NCBI GenBank assembly: GCA_022788105.1
Contig: JALEVZ010000002.1
Location: 1-39,938, forward strand
Direction: 5' to 3'
Source of the DNA: Prevotella sp.
GTDB lineage: Bacteria > Bacteroidota > Bacteroidia > Bacteroidales > Bacteroidaceae
Length of the DNA: 39,938 nt
The notes under the pieces were generated by a model that ran no database searches, was not told where the DNA came from, and was given only the letters and a program-made list of their open reading frames with translations. Shown here piece by piece: positions 9,132-17,400 of the stretch (position 1 is its first letter; every line of letters begins with the position of its first letter). Both the position numbers and the translations under genes were made by a program.

Positions 9132-9611
9132 ATGAACATACGTGTAGGATTCGGATATGACGTACACCGCCTCGTAGAAGGCCGCGACCTATGGCTGGGT
9201 GGCATAAAGATAGACCACACACTGGGTCTGCTCGGCCACAGCGACGCCGATGTGTTGATTCATGCCATCTGCGATGCGCTGCTCGGCGCTGCCAACATGC
9301 GCGACATTGGCTACCACTTCCCCGACACGTCTGCCGACACGCTGAACGTGGATAGCAAGATATTGCTGCGCAAAACCATTGAACTCATCGCCACAAAAGG
9401 CTATCGCCTCGGAAACGTAGACGCTACCGTCTGCGCCGAACGGCCCAAAATCAATCCTCATGTGCCTGCCATGAAAGTCTGTCTGGCACAGGTCATGGGG
9501 ACCGATGAAGACAATATCTCCATCAAAGCCACCACCACCGAGCGACTTGGGTTTACTGGTCGTGAGGAGGGCATATCGGCTTACGCCACCGTGTTGATAG
9601 AGAAGGAATAA
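9132..9611 (+). CDS. ispF: 2-C-methyl-D-erythritol 2,4-cyclodiphosphate synthase
   Basis: Fifth enzyme of the MEP isoprenoid pathway, converting CDP-ME 2-phosphate to the cyclic diphosphate with release of CMP. The 159-residue protein starts with RVGFGYDVHRL; Asp10, His12 and His44 (in HSDADVLIHA) are the expected zinc ligands. Further marks are CAERPKINPH near residue 101 and ATTTERLGFTGREEGI near the end. It is cytoplasmic and acts as a trimer. The gene is 43 bp behind porV, so it may be part of the porUV transcript. The first 20 bases after the stop show no terminator. Confidence 0.97.
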   Translation: MNIRVGFGYDVHRLVEGRDLWLGGIKIDHTLGLLGHSDADVLIHAICDALLGAANMRDIGYHFPDTSADTLNVDSKILLRKTIELIATKGYRLGNVDATVCAERPKINPHVPAMKVCLAQVMGTDEDNISIKATTTERLGFTGREEGISAYATVLIEKE

Positions 9612-9847
9612 CGTAAAGATAGAGAATGAATCTCTTAAAGATATGGAAGCCGTCGTGGCTTTATGTAAGAGCCGCGCTGTACAAAATCGAGTGGCGCGGT
9701 GTAAGTAACGTTGTCTGTACGGCAAAAAGGCGTAGTTATGAGCAGTCCTGTCTATTGTAAACAAAGGTTAAATGCTGGTTTATAGACCGTTACGGCGTTG
9801 ATGTACGTCAAAAATAATGGCTTTGCAGAGAAAATGTGGTAGAATTG
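9612..9847. other. Intergenic stretch without recognised gene
   Basis: No convincing gene is seen. A 44-codon ORF from 9627 (MNLLKIWKPSWLYVRAALYK) is present but has no visible support. The stretch ends at the promoter of the first small-RNA unit. Confidence 0.5.
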
Positions 9848-9885
9848 TTTGCGCAAACAGCGCTTTCTTCGTACCTTTGCATCGT

Positions 9886-10077
9886 CAAAAGGTTAATAGA
9901 TTGTTTAGGTTAGTAGTAATAGATTTAGGTTTTTAGTTATTAGGTTTAAGGTAAATTGAAACGATTGTTTAACAGGTGACGATGAAGGACGTGAGTCTTT
10001 CATTAGTTTCGAAAAATAATTTTAAGTTAAACATAGGAAAAGCGCCGCAGCTCGTTGAGAGTAGCGGCGCCTTTTTT
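9886..10077 (+). ncRNA. Putative small RNA, copy 1 of 3
   Basis: A complete transcription unit without an ORF shared by the copies. Upstream lies a full Bacteroidetes promoter: TTTG at 9848-9851, 20 bp, TACCTTTG at 9872-9879, giving a start near 9886. The body begins with GGTTAATAGATT (9891-9902) and is AU-rich, with three TTAGGTT motifs (in 9904-9911, 9924-9931 and 9939-9946). A 10-bp hairpin (9981-9990 with 9995-10004) is capped by a GTGA tetraloop, of GNRA type. The end is a 7-bp GC stem (10042-10048 with 10064-10070) and a T-run, a strong terminator. Two further near-identical copies follow within 1.4 kb. No Rfam family was recognised; a trans-acting sRNA is the favoured reading. Confidence 0.75.
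10042..10077 (+). terminator. Terminator of small RNA copy 1
   Basis: GCGCCGC (10042-10048) pairs perfectly with GCGGCGC (10064-10070) around a 15-base loop; six T follow at 10072-10077. The same loop sequence AGCTCGTTGAGAGTA is kept in all three copies, which is unusual for a plain terminator and suggests the loop itself is under selection or the copies are recent. Confidence 0.9.
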
Positions 10078-10200
10078 GTTATATACCGTTCGCCCCACAC
10101 CTTTGGTTCAATGGATTATTGGCTCAGCGGATTAATCCACATGAATAATCCGCAGAGTCCTCATTGTTCAGCGTGTAAGCCTCCATGCCAGTTTTTCTGA

Positions 10201-10362
10201 CATTTTGCTACAATTCTGTCGTAATTTCTTACGCCAATTCTTAACATCTGTTAAACACCCCGCGGCTTTCCCACTACGCCCAAATGACGACGTCAAAGGG
10301 CCGTAGTGACGACGCCATTCGGCCGTAGTGACAAGCCCATTTGGGCACTATCATTTTGTCAA
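10201..10362 (+). repeat. Dispersed intergenic repeat, copy a of 4
   Basis: First of four copies of a roughly 170-bp intergenic repeat. It contains ACGCCAATTC followed by the palindrome TTAACATCTGTTAA (10241-10254), then CACTACG and two CCGTAGTG blocks in inverted arrangement, and ends with CATTTTGTCAA at 10352-10362. It lies between small RNA copies 1 and 2. No coding potential is evident. Confidence 0.85.
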
Positions 10363-10369
10363 ACGGGCG

Positions 10370-10440
10370 CAATTGTCTTTTCGCCACGTTCCAATCGTCT
10401 TTTCGCCACGTCCAATCGTCTTTTCATCACGTCCAATATC
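10370..10440. repeat. Short 21-22 bp tandem array after repeat copy a
   Basis: Three units, of 22, 21 and 21 bp (10370-10391, 10392-10412, 10413-10433), start CAATTGTCTTTTCGCCACGT or CAATCGTCTTTTCGCCACGT; a partial unit CAATATC follows. It directly abuts the end of the dispersed repeat. Confidence 0.8.
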
Positions 10441-10687
10441 TTCTTTACTCTGGCTCTATCGTAAAAGCGGGAGTAGTTCGCACCGTTTCCAAGCGCCAAC
10501 TGTTCCCTCTCCCGTGTTCTTCCCGTCGGAGTCGACTTGTTACCTGAATGAGGCAATGGAGAAAAAGTGTTGACAACGACATTGAAACTTCGAATATTCT
10601 TTAAATAAGTCAAGAAAAAGCCCCTTTTGTGTTATTAAATGTTGAATTGTTTGCGCGAACAGCAAAAAGTTCGTATCTTTGCATCGT

Positions 10688-10876
10688 CAAAAGGTTAATA
10701 GATTGTTTAGGTTAGTAGTAATAGATTTAGGTTTTTAGTTATTAGGTTTAAGGTAAATTGATTTGTTTAACAGATGACACCTGGAGGACGTGAGTCTTTC
10801 ATATGTTGAAAAAGAAATTTTTAAAGTTAAACATAAAAGAAAGCGCCGCAGCTCGTTGAGAGTAGCGGCGCTTTTT
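10688..10876 (+). ncRNA. Putative small RNA, copy 2 of 3
   Basis: Same unit as copy 1. Promoter TTTG (10650-10653), 20 bp, TATCTTTG (10674-10681). GGTTAATAGATT is at 10693-10704 and the following AU-rich 60 bases are essentially identical to copy 1. The internal hairpin (TGGAGGAC 10782-10789 with GTCTTTCA 10794-10801) keeps the GTGA tetraloop although the stem bases differ from copy 1, with G-U and A-U pairs still allowing an 8-bp helix. The terminator is an 8-bp stem (10842-10849 with 10865-10872) and a T-run. The ATG of the short ORF in copy 1 is missing here, which argues against a peptide. Confidence 0.75.
10842..10876 (+). terminator. Terminator of small RNA copy 2
   Basis: AGCGCCGC (10842-10849) pairs with GCGGCGCT (10865-10872); the T-run is 10872-10876. 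The loop is the same as in copies 1 and 3. Confidence 0.9.
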
Positions 10877-11045
10877 CGTTGTGTCCATATTCAATAACAT
10901 TCCTCAACCCCTACGCTCGCTGCTTGCTCATGCTTCGTGCCCGAATCGATTTAACATTAATGTCCGTCAATGCTCCATTAATTATCATTAGTCGAAGTTT
11001 TCGCGCTTTGCGATGGCTGCGCGTGGCCCGGAAGTGATGTAAACC
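10877..11045. other. Spacer between convergent small RNA copies
   Basis: These 169 bp separate copies 2 and 3, which form a large inverted repeat (about 10645-10876 against 11046-11280). No gene, promoter or repeat is recognised in the spacer. Confidence 0.5.
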
Positions 11046-11080
11046 AAAAAGCGCCGCTACTCTCAACGAGCTGCGGCGCT
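11046..11080 (-). terminator. Terminator of small RNA copy 3
   Basis: Minus strand: AGCGCCGC (11080-11073) pairs with GCGGCGCT (11057-11050), then a run of T to 11046. It has the same 15-base loop as the other copies. Confidence 0.9.
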
Positions 11081-11232
11081 TTCTTTTATGTTTAACTTAA
11101 AAATTTCTTTTCAACAGTCGAAAGACTCACGTCCTTCTCTTGTCATCCGTTAAACAAATCAATTTACCTTAAACCTAATAACTAAAAACCTAAATCTATT
11201 ACTACTAACCTAAACAATCTATTAACCTTTTG
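11046..11232 (-). ncRNA. Putative small RNA, copy 3 of 3 (inverted)
   Basis: Minus-strand copy of the unit. Promoter boxes read on the minus strand are TTTG (11267-11270) and TATCTTTG (11239-11246), again 20 bp apart. GGTTAATAGATT corresponds to 11216-11227. The internal hairpin uses 11131-11137 and 11120-11126 around GTGA (11127-11130), a 7-bp helix. The terminator stem is 11073-11080 with 11050-11057, followed on the minus strand by T at 11046-11050. Being an inverted copy, it yields the same RNA as copy 2, not an antisense to it. Confidence 0.75.
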
Positions 11233-11510
11233 ACGATGCAAAGATACGAACTTTTTGCTGTTTGCGCAAACAATTCAACATTTAATAACAAAAATATGGG
11301 GTTTTCTTGATCTATTTAAAAGATTTTTACCATTATGCTACCGATTGGGCTTTTCTTAGTCCTTGTTTTTTCGTTCTTGCCATGTAGTTTTCCAACCGAA
11401 TGGTAGGGTGTATTCCTGCGATGCGACATGTTGCTGGCATGAAAGTCTTGCGTATGTGTAGAAAAATATCAATCAATACATGTAAAAACGCCAAAAACGG
11501 CGCCGTTATA

Positions 11511-11542
11511 TTTGGCGCATAGGGAGAAATGAATTACTTTTG
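11511..11542 (+). promoter_or_regulatory. Strong Bacteroidetes-type promoter
   Basis: TTTG (11511-11514), exactly 20 bp, TACTTTTG (11535-11542) fits the sigma-ABfr consensus at both boxes. It would start a transcript near 11549 that runs through a GC-rich structured stretch and a MITE-like element into the sugar transporter at 11931. Confidence 0.75.
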
Positions 11543-11544
11543 CA

Positions 11545-11730
11545 TGGCGTAACGCTCAGAGGTGCTTGTCGTAAAGCTTCGATACGCCAGGCTTATCCTG
11601 TGCCGGACCTCTTCGCCAGCCTCTGCTGTCGCAGGCAGCGAGTCGTGCTGGGGCGCGCGCCACCCACAAATCCTATTATCTCAGCACTGCGTCGTGACAT
11701 GCAACGGGCTGTGCTGGCAATATGTAGTTA
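11545..11730 (+). other. GC-rich, hairpin-rich leader or candidate ncRNA
   Basis: Directly behind the 11511 promoter lies a stretch much richer in G and C than its flanks. TGGCGTA (11545-11551) pairs with TACGCCA (11583-11589), AGAGGT pairs with ACCTCT further on, CAGCAC and GTGCTG near 11680-11715 also pair. Two overlapping short ORFs do not look like proteins. It could be a separate small RNA or a structured 5' leader of the MFS gene. No riboswitch or SRP, 6S or RNase P RNA core was recognised. Confidence 0.4.
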
Positions 11731-11734
11731 ATTT

Positions 11735-11899
11735 AAGTTTCGCATGCCTTTGGCATGCTAATAGTTAACAAGTGGACGAGTTAACGAGCTGTTTGCTTTT
11801 ACAACTCAAACTCTTTATAACCACTTTGATGAGTATGGGTAGCAGCTCGTTTACTTGTACACTTGTTTACTGACAGCAAGTTGAAAACTTGCGAAACTT
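11735..11899 (-). mobile_element. MITE-like element, copy 1 (minus orientation)
   Basis: About 165 bp with perfect 10-bp inverted ends AAGTTTCGCA and TGCGAAACTT. Next to each end is a short hairpin: GCATGCC with GGCATGC on the left, GCAAGTT with AACTTGC on the right. The interior carries TGTCAGTAAAC (minus strand) and TATAAAGAGTTTG. A full second copy lies at 34161-34345 and a truncated one at 32928. No transposase is encoded. It ends 31 bp before the MFS gene start. Confidence 0.7.
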
Positions 11900-11930
11900 C
11901 AGTAATAAAAATCTAAACAACAAAAAAGTT

Positions 11931-13085
11931 ATGAACAACAAGTCAACCGCTCTTGTCGCTGTGCCCGTGATGCTCAGTTTCTTTGTCATGGGATTCGTCG
12001 ACCTCGTGGGCATCGCCTCCAATTATGTGAAAGAAGACCTCGCGCTCACTGACGTGCAGGCCAACATCTGTCCTTCGCTCGTGTTTTTCTGGTTTCTCAT
12101 CTTCTCCGTTCCGACGGGCATGTTGATGAACCGCATCGGACGAAAAAACACGGTTCTGCTCTCGCTCGTTGTCACGGCGCTGTCGCTTGCCATTCCTCTC
12201 TTCGGCGAAAGTTTCCCCATTATACTGCTGTCCTTTGCACTGCTCGGCATCGGCAACGCCCTCATGCAGACCAGCATCAATCCTCTTGTCTCCACCATAA
12301 TAACGGGTCCGCACCTCGCCTCCACGCTCACCTTTGGCCAGTTTGTCAAGGCTATAGCGTCGTTTATGGCTCCGTACATCGCCATGTGGGGTGCCACGGG
12401 TGGCATACCGTCGCTCGGACTGGGCTGGAAGGTGCTCTTCCCGATTTATATGGTGATAAGCATCGTCGCCACATTGCTGCTGTGGAGCACACCCATTGAG
12501 GAGCAGCCTGCCACTGGCAAGACCTCGTCGGTGGTTGACTGTCTGCGTCTTCTTGCCAACCCCACGGTGCTCATGGCGTTTGTTGCCATCATGTGCTGCG
12601 TGGGAATAGACGTCGGCACCAACACCACCGCACCCAAGATTCTGATGGAGCGCCTCGGTCTGTCACTCAACGACGCCGCATTTGCGACGAGTCTTTACTT
12701 CATCTGCCGCACCGTGGGCTGTCTTTCTGGTTCGTTCCTTATGCGTGTCATGCGCCATTCCACGTTCTATGCTGTTAGCATTGTGCTCATACTGCTCTCT
12801 GCCTGTGGACTGGTGTGGGGCACGACACAGACCATGCTCTACGTCGCTGTAGGTCTTATGGGTCTCGGCAACAGCAATGTGTTCTCCATCATCATGTCTA
12901 AGGCGCTGCTCTCCATGCCCGACAAGCAGAACGAGGTGAGTGGTCTGATGATTATGGGACTGTTTGGTGGCACCGTGTTCCCCGTCGTTATGGGCTACGC
13001 CAGCGACGCTGTGGGACAGGCTGGAGCCGTCGGTGTGATGGCACTCTGTGGCGTTTATCTGCTCGCCTGCTGCCGTAAGATGTAG
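11931..13085 (+). CDS. Sugar MFS transporter (FucP/GluP-like)
   Basis: Inner-membrane major facilitator of 384 residues with 12 predicted hydrophobic segments. The N-terminal half has FVMGFVDLVGIASNYVKEDL, the loop 2-3 motif GMLMNRIGRKNTVLL (residues about 60-74) and ALLGIGNALMQTSINPLVS, the last typical of the fucose/glucose-galactose proton symporter group. ATG at 11931 is chosen: an upstream TTG at 11889 would start inside the end of the MITE-like element. The sugar is not identifiable. A promoter at 11511-11542 would give a leader of about 380 nt. The gene is convergent with the BASS-type transporter, 61 bp apart. Confidence 0.88.
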   Translation: MNNKSTALVAVPVMLSFFVMGFVDLVGIASNYVKEDLALTDVQANICPSLVFFWFLIFSVPTGMLMNRIGRKNTVLLSLVVTALSLAIPLFGESFPIILLSFALLGIGNALMQTSINPLVSTIITGPHLASTLTFGQFVKAIASFMAPYIAMWGATGGIPSLGLGWKVLFPIYMVISIVATLLLWSTPIEEQPATGKTSSVVDCLRLLANPTVLMAFVAIMCCVGIDVGTNTTAPKILMERLGLSLNDAAFATSLYFICRTVGCLSGSFLMRVMRHSTFYAVSIVLILLSACGLVWGTTQTMLYVAVGLMGLGNSNVFSIIMSKALLSMPDKQNEVSGLMIMGLFGGTVFPVVMGYASDAVGQAGAVGVMALCGVYLLACCRKM

Positions 13086-13146
13086 TCATTGCGACGCATC
13101 GCTGTGAACACGAAGCGAGGGACAAAGACATGTGCGGTAGTTTTTC

Positions 13147-14118
13147 TTATGCCGAATAGTCGTGTCCCTCTCTTCGACACATCCATATCTCCACGCTGTT
13201 GATTATGTTTTGCCACAGAATGTAGCATCCCGGTCCGACCGTTGACAGCGGATTAAGATATGACGAGGCTATCCAGATGCCGAAAGCGGTGTTTTTCTGT
13301 CCCAGACCCTGCCCTGCATTGACCGTCGCACTGAAGTAGTGGCCGATAAAGCGGCCTGCACCAAACTGCATGATGCACAGCAGCAGGCCCATCACGGCTA
13401 TCACGCAGAGGAAGCTCGCTGACGTGTCGGCATGCACAATGTTTTTGATTGTGGTGCCGGAGACGATGAGTAGCGACATAGCCCACGAGTAGTAGGACAG
13501 GTCTTTGACGCCCGTTATCCAGCGGTGGAAGCGTTTTGCCCAGTGCTTCACAGCCCATGCCAGCACCATCGGACCCACCAACACCGTCGCTACACGGTAG
13601 AGTATAGTGGTGAAAGCGCTCATAAACGAGATGTCGGCAGCCTTGTCGATGAGCGGAAAGCAGATGGGCACGAACAGCGCTGTGATGAAATTGGAGAGGA
13701 AGGTGTATGTCGTCATCTGCTCAAGGTTGCCACCTAACTTCTGCGTCACTACTGGGGCGGCAGACGCGCAGGGCGCCACCACGCACACAAGCATCGCCTC
13801 GACGAGCACAAGACTCTTTCCTGTAAGCCCAAACTCAAGCACAAGCCATGTCAGCACTATGGCGGTGAGCACCTGAAACAGGCTCAGCCACACGTGCCAA
13901 CGCACTGGTTGCAGCTGGCGGAAGTCCACCTTGCAGAACACGACAAACAGTGTGAAGAACATGAACAGGGGTAGCAGTAGCTCCATGACGGGTGTGAAAA
14001 ACACGGCTGCGCTGTCGAGTGCCGGCACGTATGCGAACACCAGATAGACCAAAGAGCCTGTCGCGATAGCCACGGGTAGTGTCCAGTTCTTTATAAATCT
14101 TATTATATTGTTCTCCAT
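13147..14118 (-). CDS. BASS family (bile acid:sodium symporter-like) transporter
   Basis: Inner-membrane protein of 323 residues with about nine or ten hydrophobic helices. Marks of the family are MFFTLFVVFCKVDFRQL in the first third, VVAPCASAAPVVTQKLGGNLEQMT in the middle (the cross-over region that binds sodium in BASS proteins), and SATVNAGQGLGQKNTAFGIWIASSYLNPLSTVGPG in the C-terminal half, a second cross-over motif. The transported solute is not known; bacterial members carry bile acids, pyruvate, pantoate and other organic anions. The gene lies 369 bp downstream of the GH2 gene on the same strand, separated by terminator-like hairpins, so it is probably expressed independently. Confidence 0.85.
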   Translation of the reverse strand: MENNIIRFIKNWTLPVAIATGSLVYLVFAYVPALDSAAVFFTPVMELLLPLFMFFTLFVVFCKVDFRQLQPVRWHVWLSLFQVLTAIVLTWLVLEFGLTGKSLVLVEAMLVCVVAPCASAAPVVTQKLGGNLEQMTTYTFLSNFITALFVPICFPLIDKAADISFMSAFTTILYRVATVLVGPMVLAWAVKHWAKRFHRWITGVKDLSYYSWAMSLLIVSGTTIKNIVHADTSASFLCVIAVMGLLLCIMQFGAGRFIGHYFSATVNAGQGLGQKNTAFGIWIASSYLNPLSTVGPGCYILWQNIINSVEIWMCRREGHDYSA

Positions 14119-14156
14119 TTCTTGCCTCTCTTCCTTTCTTTTGTGAGTTCCTGATT

Positions 14157-14255
14157 ATTTAATAAAGGCTTTGGGATAACCCCCTCAGTCTTTATTCTTT
14201 ATTTAATAAAGGCTTTGGGATAACCCCCTCAGTCTTTATTTTTTTATTTAATAAA
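14157..14255. repeat. 44-bp direct repeat with hairpin
   Basis: Two near-identical copies (14157-14200 and 14201-14245) and a third partial start at 14246. Each holds AATAAAG and CTTTATT as inverted arms around GGGATAACCC-like sequence, so each can fold as a terminator-like hairpin. The spacing of 44 bp is twice the 22-bp unit seen in the other arrays. Confidence 0.8.
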
Positions 14256-14285
14256 GGCCGACCGCCTGTTTGTTTGCGGCCGGCC
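14256..14285 (-). terminator. Probable terminator of the GH2 gene
   Basis: Minus strand: GGCCGGCCGC pairs with GCGGTCGGCC (10-bp stem, one mismatch) around a 10-base A-rich loop, then CTTTATTAAAT. It lies 203 bp behind the GH2 stop, after the 22-bp array. The T-run is short, so efficiency is uncertain. Confidence 0.5.
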
Positions 14286-14323
14286 GTCTATTTGTTTATA
14301 GCCTTTTTAAAGCTCAATTATAG

Positions 14324-14477
14324 TCTTTTTCTGTTCGATAATATTCTATTCTCAAACCGATAATGTTCTATTCTCAAACCGATAATGTTCTATTCTTAAA
14401 CCGATTATTATCTATCCTCAAACCGATAATTATCTATCCCCGATTCGATTATATTCTATTCTCAAATCGAAAACATC
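14324..14477. repeat. 22-bp tandem repeat array C
   Basis: Seven 22-bp units; units 2 and 3 (14346-14367, 14368-14389) begin CTATTCTCAAACCGATAATG and are identical, the others differ by several changes. The array ends 10 bp before the GH2 stop codon (minus strand), so it forms the 3' untranslated region of that gene. Sequence is unrelated to arrays A, B, D and E. Confidence 0.92.
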
Positions 14478-14487
14478 CTACAGCTCT

Positions 14488-17400
14488 TTAGTTTGCAGAG
14501 CCCAGACCCAGCTCTCTGCCCACGGTGTTGAAGCCAGTGAGCATCAGTTTGGGCAGTCCTGGGGCCTGACAGTCGGCGTCGTTCCACTCTACGACCACCG
14601 TGCGAGCCTCTCCCGGCATGAGGTGGAAGTAGTTGTCAGAGTAGCTGACGGGCAGAATCTGTTCGCCCTTGCTGTCCACAAGATTGAGGCGCAGCATCAT
14701 GGCGGGCACGTTAGACGTGTTCGTTATGGTCAGCGTGCGAGAGGTGAGGACGCGTGACGGAGCTACCTCCACCTTCAGATCGTTGGTTCCCAGGGTGCGC
14801 ACATCGCGCAGTTCCTTCAGGTTGCCCTTGTCGTTGGAGTCTACATATGTGTTTTCTGACAACACGTTGTTGGCTGCATCGGTGAGCGTCAGGCGCACGA
14901 AGTAAACCGTTCCGGCATATCTGCGGTCGTCGCCAGGCTCTGCCAGTCCGCTGATGTTGTCGTCGACGTGTAGTGCTGGAATCTCCACGGTAGAGTCGTC
15001 AGCCGAGTTTACCGTTGCCGTAGCTTCCTTCACCACCTTTCCGAAGGCGTTCATAATCTGACATTTCGCCGTCAGCAGCTTACGCTCTCCTGCCATGAGG
15101 TTCACCACTTCGGGGTTGCGCGTCGACGCGTTCCACTGTATGTGCAGCGGCTCACACGCCTTCTTGCAGCCGAAGAACGCCGCCGTCGGCTCGAAATAGT
15201 AGTCGTAGCAGCACCAGGTCATGCTCGGCCAGCAGGAGTGGCTCATCCAGATGAGCAGCCCCATACGGTCTTTCGCGCCCGACTCGTACATCGCACGGTA
15301 GCCGTCGTAGTTCTCCCACTGTGCCAGTGCGGCAAAGGCGGCAGCGTCGTTAGGCATGCCGAAGGCGCGGTCTATTATAGCGTTGAATGTCGCTCCGCGC
15401 TGTGCGCCCTCCATGCAGTAGTCGTGTGCGCCCCACGTGTCGCCCTGCGGCCACAGCTCGCGCTCTGTAAGCGTGCGATACAGACCCTCTGCTGTCATCA
15501 TGTTAGGCATGCCACGCTCGGAGTGCAGCTTGCCAGTCTGGTGCTCGAAGTAGAACTTCGGTGTGCATGCCCAGTATGGTCCGTGTCCGCTCACGCCGTC
15601 GTCGGCAGAGCTGGAGATATATCCCAGTCCTGGGTTCAGTGTCGAGACATACTCTCTCAGCACCTTGTCGATAGATGCCGGTGGGTAGCCCTCGTTGCGT
15701 CCGCAGTATATGCCTATAGACGGATGCTGTCTCATGCGCAGCGTGTAGTCGCGTGCGTTGGCGAGGAACATGTTCTCGTCCTTGGGGTCGGGTCCGTCAC
15801 ATGGGTTGGCGAGCCAGAAGTCCTGCCACACCATGATGCCGTATTTGTCGCATGCGTCGTAGAACTCTTCGTCGCCGGTCATGCCCACCCAGTTTCTTAT
15901 CATGTTGAAGTTCATGTCGCGATGGTAGCGCACAGCGATGTCGTATTCGCGTGCGCGGTAGAGCAGATTCTGCTCGCTGAATCCCCAGTTGCCGCCCAGC
16001 GGTATGAGGCGTCTGCCGTTGACATATATCGCGAGGCGTGTGTCCATGTCGCGGTAGGTCATCTGTCTGATGCCCGCCTTGTAGTCTATGCGGTCAGAGG
16101 GTATCGCGGCGGCTTGTGCTGCGGTGCCCTGTGGTGCTGCCGTTGCGTCTGCCACAAACTCAAATCCGGCGTCGTAGAGGTAAGGCTCACCATATCCGTT
16201 GGGCCACCACAGGCGCATGTTGCGGTTTTTGAGCTGTGCAAACTCGTCAGGAGAGAAGGTGAACTGTCGCTCCAGTCCTGGCGCGAGTGTCACCTTACGC
16301 TCAAACTTTATGTCGCCAATCCATCCGCGTAGCGTTCCCGTCACGTTGCCTTGCTCGTTGTTGCGCACCACTACCGATGCCGTCATGGTGGCGGTGGTGT
16401 CGGGGAGTGCCAGCTCTGAGCTGACGAGCGGGTCGGAGAGGCTCACGCTGCCAGCAGCGGTCAGTGCCACATCGTTCCATATTCCGATGTCGCGTCCGCG
16501 CACAGTGGTTATCCAGTCCCATCCTATCGTGGCGTGGAACGTCGGGTTGTCGTAGCCCAATATGCCGCCGTTGAAGTCGGTGTTCTGGCGGTTCTTCTCC
16601 TTCACAGAGCCGGGGTGTGCGTTTTTCACTATCTCCACCGCCAGTGTGTTGTCGCCGTTGAGGTTGAGCAGGCTGGTCACATCACACTTCGAGCGTGTGA
16701 AGGCGCCCTCTATGCGGTCTATCTTCTTGCCGTTGAGGTAGACGTCTGCCTTCCAGTTTATGCCGTCGAAGTTGAGGAAGATGTGTCGTCCCTTCATGTC
16801 TTGTGGCACGCGGAAGGTGGTGCGATACCAGAAATTGCTGTTAAAGAACGACTCCGAGGCGTTGTGCCAGTTGTCTGAAATGGAGGGGTCGGGGAGTGCG
16901 CCGACGTTGACATAGCTTGTGAGCACGGTGCCGGGAACGGTCGCTGCTATCCAGCCGTCGGTCTTGAAGCCTGGCGACGCAATCTGTTCGCCGCTGGCGC
17001 TGACCTGTGAGGCGCGTGCCAGCTGCCAGTTGCCGCCGTCGAGCAGATAGCGTCCGCGGCTGTCGGTGCCGCCAATGGTGTGGCTCTTTGCCACGAGTCC
17101 GCCACGTCCCATGACCTCCATCTCGCTCATGACGTAGCGTCCAGAGGCGGTGGGCTGGGTCATCAGCACGCGCACGTAGCGTGCCTTTGTGGTCTTAAAC
17201 GTTATGTTGTCGGTCAGCGCCTTTCCGCCGGGGAGCTGTGCCACGGTGTGCCATGCGCCCATCTCCGTTGCCACGTCTACGCGGCCCTTCACAGCTTTCT
17301 CTATCCAGCAGAGCTTCACGTTGTCGATGTCGGCGGTGCTGCCGAGGTCGACGTATGCCCACTGCTGTCCGCCGTTGTCGCTCATCCATGCGCTGCCGAA

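Noticed and set aside
9627..9761. 44-codon ORF after ispF
   Set aside because: No motif or ribosome-binding support, and the C-terminal half is low-complexity basic sequence; may be chance.
9982..10200. Small protein encoded in small RNA copy 1
   Set aside because: The ATG and reading frame are not kept in copies 2 and 3, while the hairpin and terminator are.
10328..10613. ORFs of 68-84 residues across the dispersed repeat
   Set aside because: They are open on both strands because of the 21-22 bp repeat; not conserved in other copies of the repeat.
11540..11768. Two overlapping 60-70 residue ORFs
   Set aside because: Arg- and Cys-rich with no domain; they lie in hairpin-rich DNA and one runs into the MITE-like element.
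11889..11930. Upstream TTG start for the MFS gene
   Set aside because: It lies in the end of the MITE-like element, and the added residues (Asn/Lys-rich) are not like a transporter N-terminus.
15142..16332. 396-residue ORF antisense to the GH2 gene
   Set aside because: Shadow of the GH2 frame, without domain or start signals.
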